From NCBI GenBank assembly GCA_015061955.1, contig SUVO01000016.1:1-56182 (forward strand): 56,182 nt of DNA. The letters run 5' to 3'. Below the pieces are notes generated by a model, which saw only the letters and a list, made by a program, of their open reading frames with translations, searched no databases and was not told where the DNA came from. Position numbers and translations under genes: made by a program. Positions 54,516-56,182 of this stretch are shown piece by piece (the stretch's first letter is position 1; each line of letters begins with the position of its first letter). The stretch comes from Verrucomicrobiaceae bacterium. GTDB taxonomy: Bacteria; Verrucomicrobiota; Verrucomicrobiia; Opitutales; Intestinicryptomonadaceae.

Positions 54516-55842
54516 TTTCTATCCTTTCCTTTGCAGATATAAAAGAAATTTGCAACAAATTGGCTATACGCGCAACGTCGTCGGCCTCTACCTTAAATTT
54601 ATCGCCCGACACCTTAATAGAAACTTCGCCAATAGACGACTTAAATTTTACAATCTCGCGTTCAACTTTCAGACGTTGCACTTCCGAAACACGAACACCC
54701 AATGTGCTAGAATGTTTAAAAAACGCACCTTGCACATCTGGTAATTTGTCGGTAGCAACCAACCCACATACTTCAACTGCCAAGCGAGATTTTTTCATAG
54801 TTATACTTTGTTGCCAAACATCTACACACCCAGCTTGAAAAAGCTTCTGACACAAATAAGATATTTCTTCGGCTGTCATATCGTCAATATTTGCCGAAAC
54901 AACAAACATTTTTTCAGTCAAAGATTCTGAGTCAGAATCAATCAATATCACTTGCAAAACGTTTGCACGTTCAGAACAATCACGTTGCCCAATACCTATA
55001 CCTCTACCAATAACTTTGCCCTTAGCCGATACATTTTTATCAGCTAATGCACTCAAGAATGCCATTCCAGTTGGCGTGGTAGCTTCGTGATTTACGCCAC
55101 CAACAGAACACACAAAATTTGTAGCCATAACAGCTGTTGCGGGAGCTGGCACAGGCATAACACCATGCGCGCATTTTACTACACCACCACCTAACTCTAT
55201 GTTGCCTACCGAAATAGAATCGATACCTAATTGTTCTAAACATATTACGGCACCAACAATATCTATTATAGAGTCAACTGCGCCAACTTCGTGGAAATGG
55301 ACATCGTTGACATTCTTATTGTGAATAAAAGCTTCGGCTTTAGCTAATACCTCGAATATTGCAATAGATTTTTCTTTTACAAAATTGCTAAGTTCACTAC
55401 CCAAAATTAAATTGCGTATGTCGGAAAAACTTCGCCCATGCTCGTGATGATGATGATGGTTATGATGATGCTCATGATGGCAATCACTATTATGCGCTGA
55501 ATCGGTATGTCCACAACAACAACCATGCTCGTAATGATGATGAGAATGATTGTGTTGATGATGCCCTCCACAACAAGAATTTTCGTGCTTAGTATTTCGA
55601 CAATGGTTGTCGGAATGGTTGTTTTCTGCTGAATGTTCAGTACCACCAATGCAGTCTATTTTTACTTGAGTACCCCAAATACCTTGCTTTTGCGATTTAA
55701 TCGATGAAAGCGACCAATCATCTAAATTCAATTTTTTTAGTTCTGAAATTAACAAATCTTGATTTGCTCCTAAATCGATTAGAGCCGATAAATTCATATC
55801 GCCACTAATTCCAGAAGTACAATTGTAACGTAATATCTTCAT
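54490..55842 (-). CDS. larC: nickel insertion protein LarC with His-rich insert
   Basis: CTP-dependent cyclometallase that inserts nickel into the pincer nucleotide used by lactate racemase LarA and relatives. The 450 residues begin CTSGISGDMNLSALIDLGA. LarC1 runs to about 305; LarC2 starts at VVSANIDDMTAEE (313-325). It is one continuous frame, without the programmed frameshift of Lactobacillus. Residues 70-135 hold 25 His and 7 Cys in runs like HHEHHHNHHHHHEH, a probable nickel store. HFHEVGAVDSIIDIVG and MPVPAPATA are intact family segments. First gene of larC-larE-larB. Confidence 0.93.
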   Translation of the reverse strand: MKILRYNCTSGISGDMNLSALIDLGANQDLLISELKKLNLDDWSLSSIKSQKQGIWGTQVKIDCIGGTEHSAENNHSDNHCRNTKHENSCCGGHHQHNHSHHHYEHGCCCGHTDSAHNSDCHHEHHHNHHHHHEHGRSFSDIRNLILGSELSNFVKEKSIAIFEVLAKAEAFIHNKNVNDVHFHEVGAVDSIIDIVGAVICLEQLGIDSISVGNIELGGGVVKCAHGVMPVPAPATAVMATNFVCSVGGVNHEATTPTGMAFLSALADKNVSAKGKVIGRGIGIGQRDCSERANVLQVILIDSDSESLTEKMFVVSANIDDMTAEEISYLCQKLFQAGCVDVWQQSITMKKSRLAVEVCGLVATDKLPDVQGAFFKHSSTLGVRVSEVQRLKVEREIVKFKSSIGEVSIKVSGDKFKVEADDVARIANLLQISFISAKERIETEFRNSKA

Positions 55843-55897
55843 TAAATTGATAATAGCAATTTTCTAAGACATCTATCAAGACAAAACATGTTTTTTA

Positions 55898-55926
55898 TAT
55901 ATAGAGAAGTGAAGATTACTTCACAA
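55898..55926 (-). promoter_or_regulatory. probable lar promoter with operator in the spacer
   Basis: On the minus strand TTGTGA (55921-55926), a 17-base spacer and TATATA (55898-55903) lie about 55 bases ahead of larC. An inverted repeat GTGAAG-ATTA-CTTCAC (55909-55924) overlaps the -35 and spacer, where a repressor or a distorting activator would bind. The half-sites recall TGTGA/TCACA of Crp/Fnr regulators, but the spacing is 8 rather than 6. Confidence 0.45.
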
Positions 55927-55970
55927 TTTCCCAACACATAAAAAACACCACTAACGCAATCTAATACAAA

Positions 55971-55996
55971 AAAGGCAATTCCGAAGAATTGCCTTT
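55971..55996 (-). terminator. terminator upstream of the lar operon
   Basis: AAAGGCAATTC (55971-55981) pairs with GAATTGCCTTT (55986-55996) around a CGAA tetraloop. On the minus strand it is followed by TTTTGTATT, so it ends a transcript coming from the right edge. Confidence 0.8.
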
Positions 55997-56054
55997 CATC
56001 ATTATTATATAAAAAATTCGCATACGTATTAGAATAAACATTGGAATGGGAAAT

Positions 56055-56158
56055 AAAAAACGTGTGTGGTGTCTGCTAAAAGAGATGTTTGCGAGTTGGT
56101 GGAGCTGTGCTACGCACTGCCCACCCGAGCAGACGCTCTTTTAGCTACAAGCACCACT
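56055..56158 (-). ncRNA. candidate structured small RNA
   Basis: About 92 bases (56066-56157) fold into one long rod. Stems are GTGGTG/CACCAC (56066-56071 with 56152-56157), CTAAAAGAG/CTCTTTTAG (56076-56084 with 56136-56144), GTTTGC/GCAGAC (56087-56092 with 56129-56134) and GGTGG/CCACC (56098-56102 with 56121-56125). The tip is GC-T-GTGC/GCAC-T-GC. Tandem G-A pairs separate two helices. GC content is far above the surrounding DNA. Minus strand is preferred because CACCAC is followed there by ACACG and six T. It has no open frame of note. It is not tRNA, tmRNA, RNase P or SRP RNA by motif. Strand and class are uncertain. Confidence 0.5.
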
Positions 56159-56182
56159 TTGCGAATTTAAATAAAAAAAGTA

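Noticed and set aside
55407-55649. Open frames opposite and within the His-rich part of larC
   Set aside because: They arise from repeated CAT/CAC codons (ATG/GTG in other frames) and are low-complexity shadows.
56066-56157. tRNA, SRP RNA or 6S RNA at the right edge
   Set aside because: No T-loop or CCA-end pattern, no GGAAGCAGCC-like SRP loop. A short likeness to the 5' part of E. coli 6S RNA (GAGATGTTTGCGAG) is not matched by a central bubble or the right length.
1-56182. CRISPR array, insertion sequence, integrase or rRNA/tRNA gene
   Set aside because: No regularly spaced direct repeats, transposase or recombinase motifs, or conserved RNA motifs were found, even around the phage-like genes.

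Overview
The window is AT-rich and dense with genes. It carries an outer-membrane and LPS toolkit (BamA, OmpH/Skp, LptB, ExbB/ExbD, many lipoproteins), large secreted glycan-active enzymes, a flavodiiron protein with rubredoxin, and an ECF sigma factor divergent from a Ser/Thr kinase. This fits an anaerobic, diderm, host- or sediment-associated bacterium. I lean to the PVC group (Verrucomicrobiota, Lentisphaerota or Kiritimatiellota), but that is inference from gene content; no rRNA is present to settle it. The clearest promoters read as ordinary sigma-70 elements (TTGACA-17-TAACAT upstream of the first gene), which argues mildly against Bacteroidota.

Layout. 1-9057 (minus): a sialate O-acetylesterase-like gene with its own promoter and terminator, then a tight operon reading coaX, TPR protein, HhH protein, GH99-like/WbsX protein, GH116 glucosidase, SGNH/GxDLY esterase. 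9152-9409: small lipoprotein. 9596-13931 (plus): giant TPR protein, ExbB, ExbD and an unknown anchored protein. 13979-17231 (minus): dapA, dapB, ruvA, mrp. 17359-18825: carboxyltransferase without a biotin domain. 18973-20340 (plus): miaB. 20513-24684 (minus): a degenerate NtrC-like regulator followed by a phage-tail-fibre-like protein, a small protein and a holin-like protein. 24758-25774: HAD phosphatase. 25811-28424: ECF sigma factor plus a small coupled protein, divergent from a membrane Ser/Thr kinase. 28635-30766 (plus): a putative graspetide (omega-ester/amide RiPP) locus with a 69-residue precursor, an MvdC/MvdD-like ATP-grasp ligase, two small membrane proteins and a secreted Sel1-repeat protein. 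30825-39560 (minus): rng, rodA, metH, hprK, lptB and a small TM2-like protein. 39742-46869 (minus): ompH, bamA, dnaB, rplI, ssb, rpsF, pth, rplY. 47131-47469: lone STAS protein. 47533-52905 (minus): sugar isomerase-like lipoprotein, flavodiiron protein, rubredoxin and two unknown exported proteins. 52973-55842 (minus): larC-larE-larB for the nickel-pincer cofactor. At the right edge lies a strongly folded candidate small RNA.

Working together. The long minus-strand blocks are housekeeping operons: translation/replication/outer-membrane assembly, cell wall and LPS export, lysine and peptidoglycan precursor synthesis. The accessory content is the glycan operon, the phage-derived trio, the regulator pair and the graspetide locus. 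The most promising candidate for an undescribed system is 25811-30766, where an ECF sigma/kinase pair stands next to a precursor-ATP-grasp cassette whose precursor lacks the microviridin leader motif and which has no visible protease or transporter.

Limits: all calls come from reading the sequence; no similarity search or structure prediction was run. Promoter and terminator calls are by eye.
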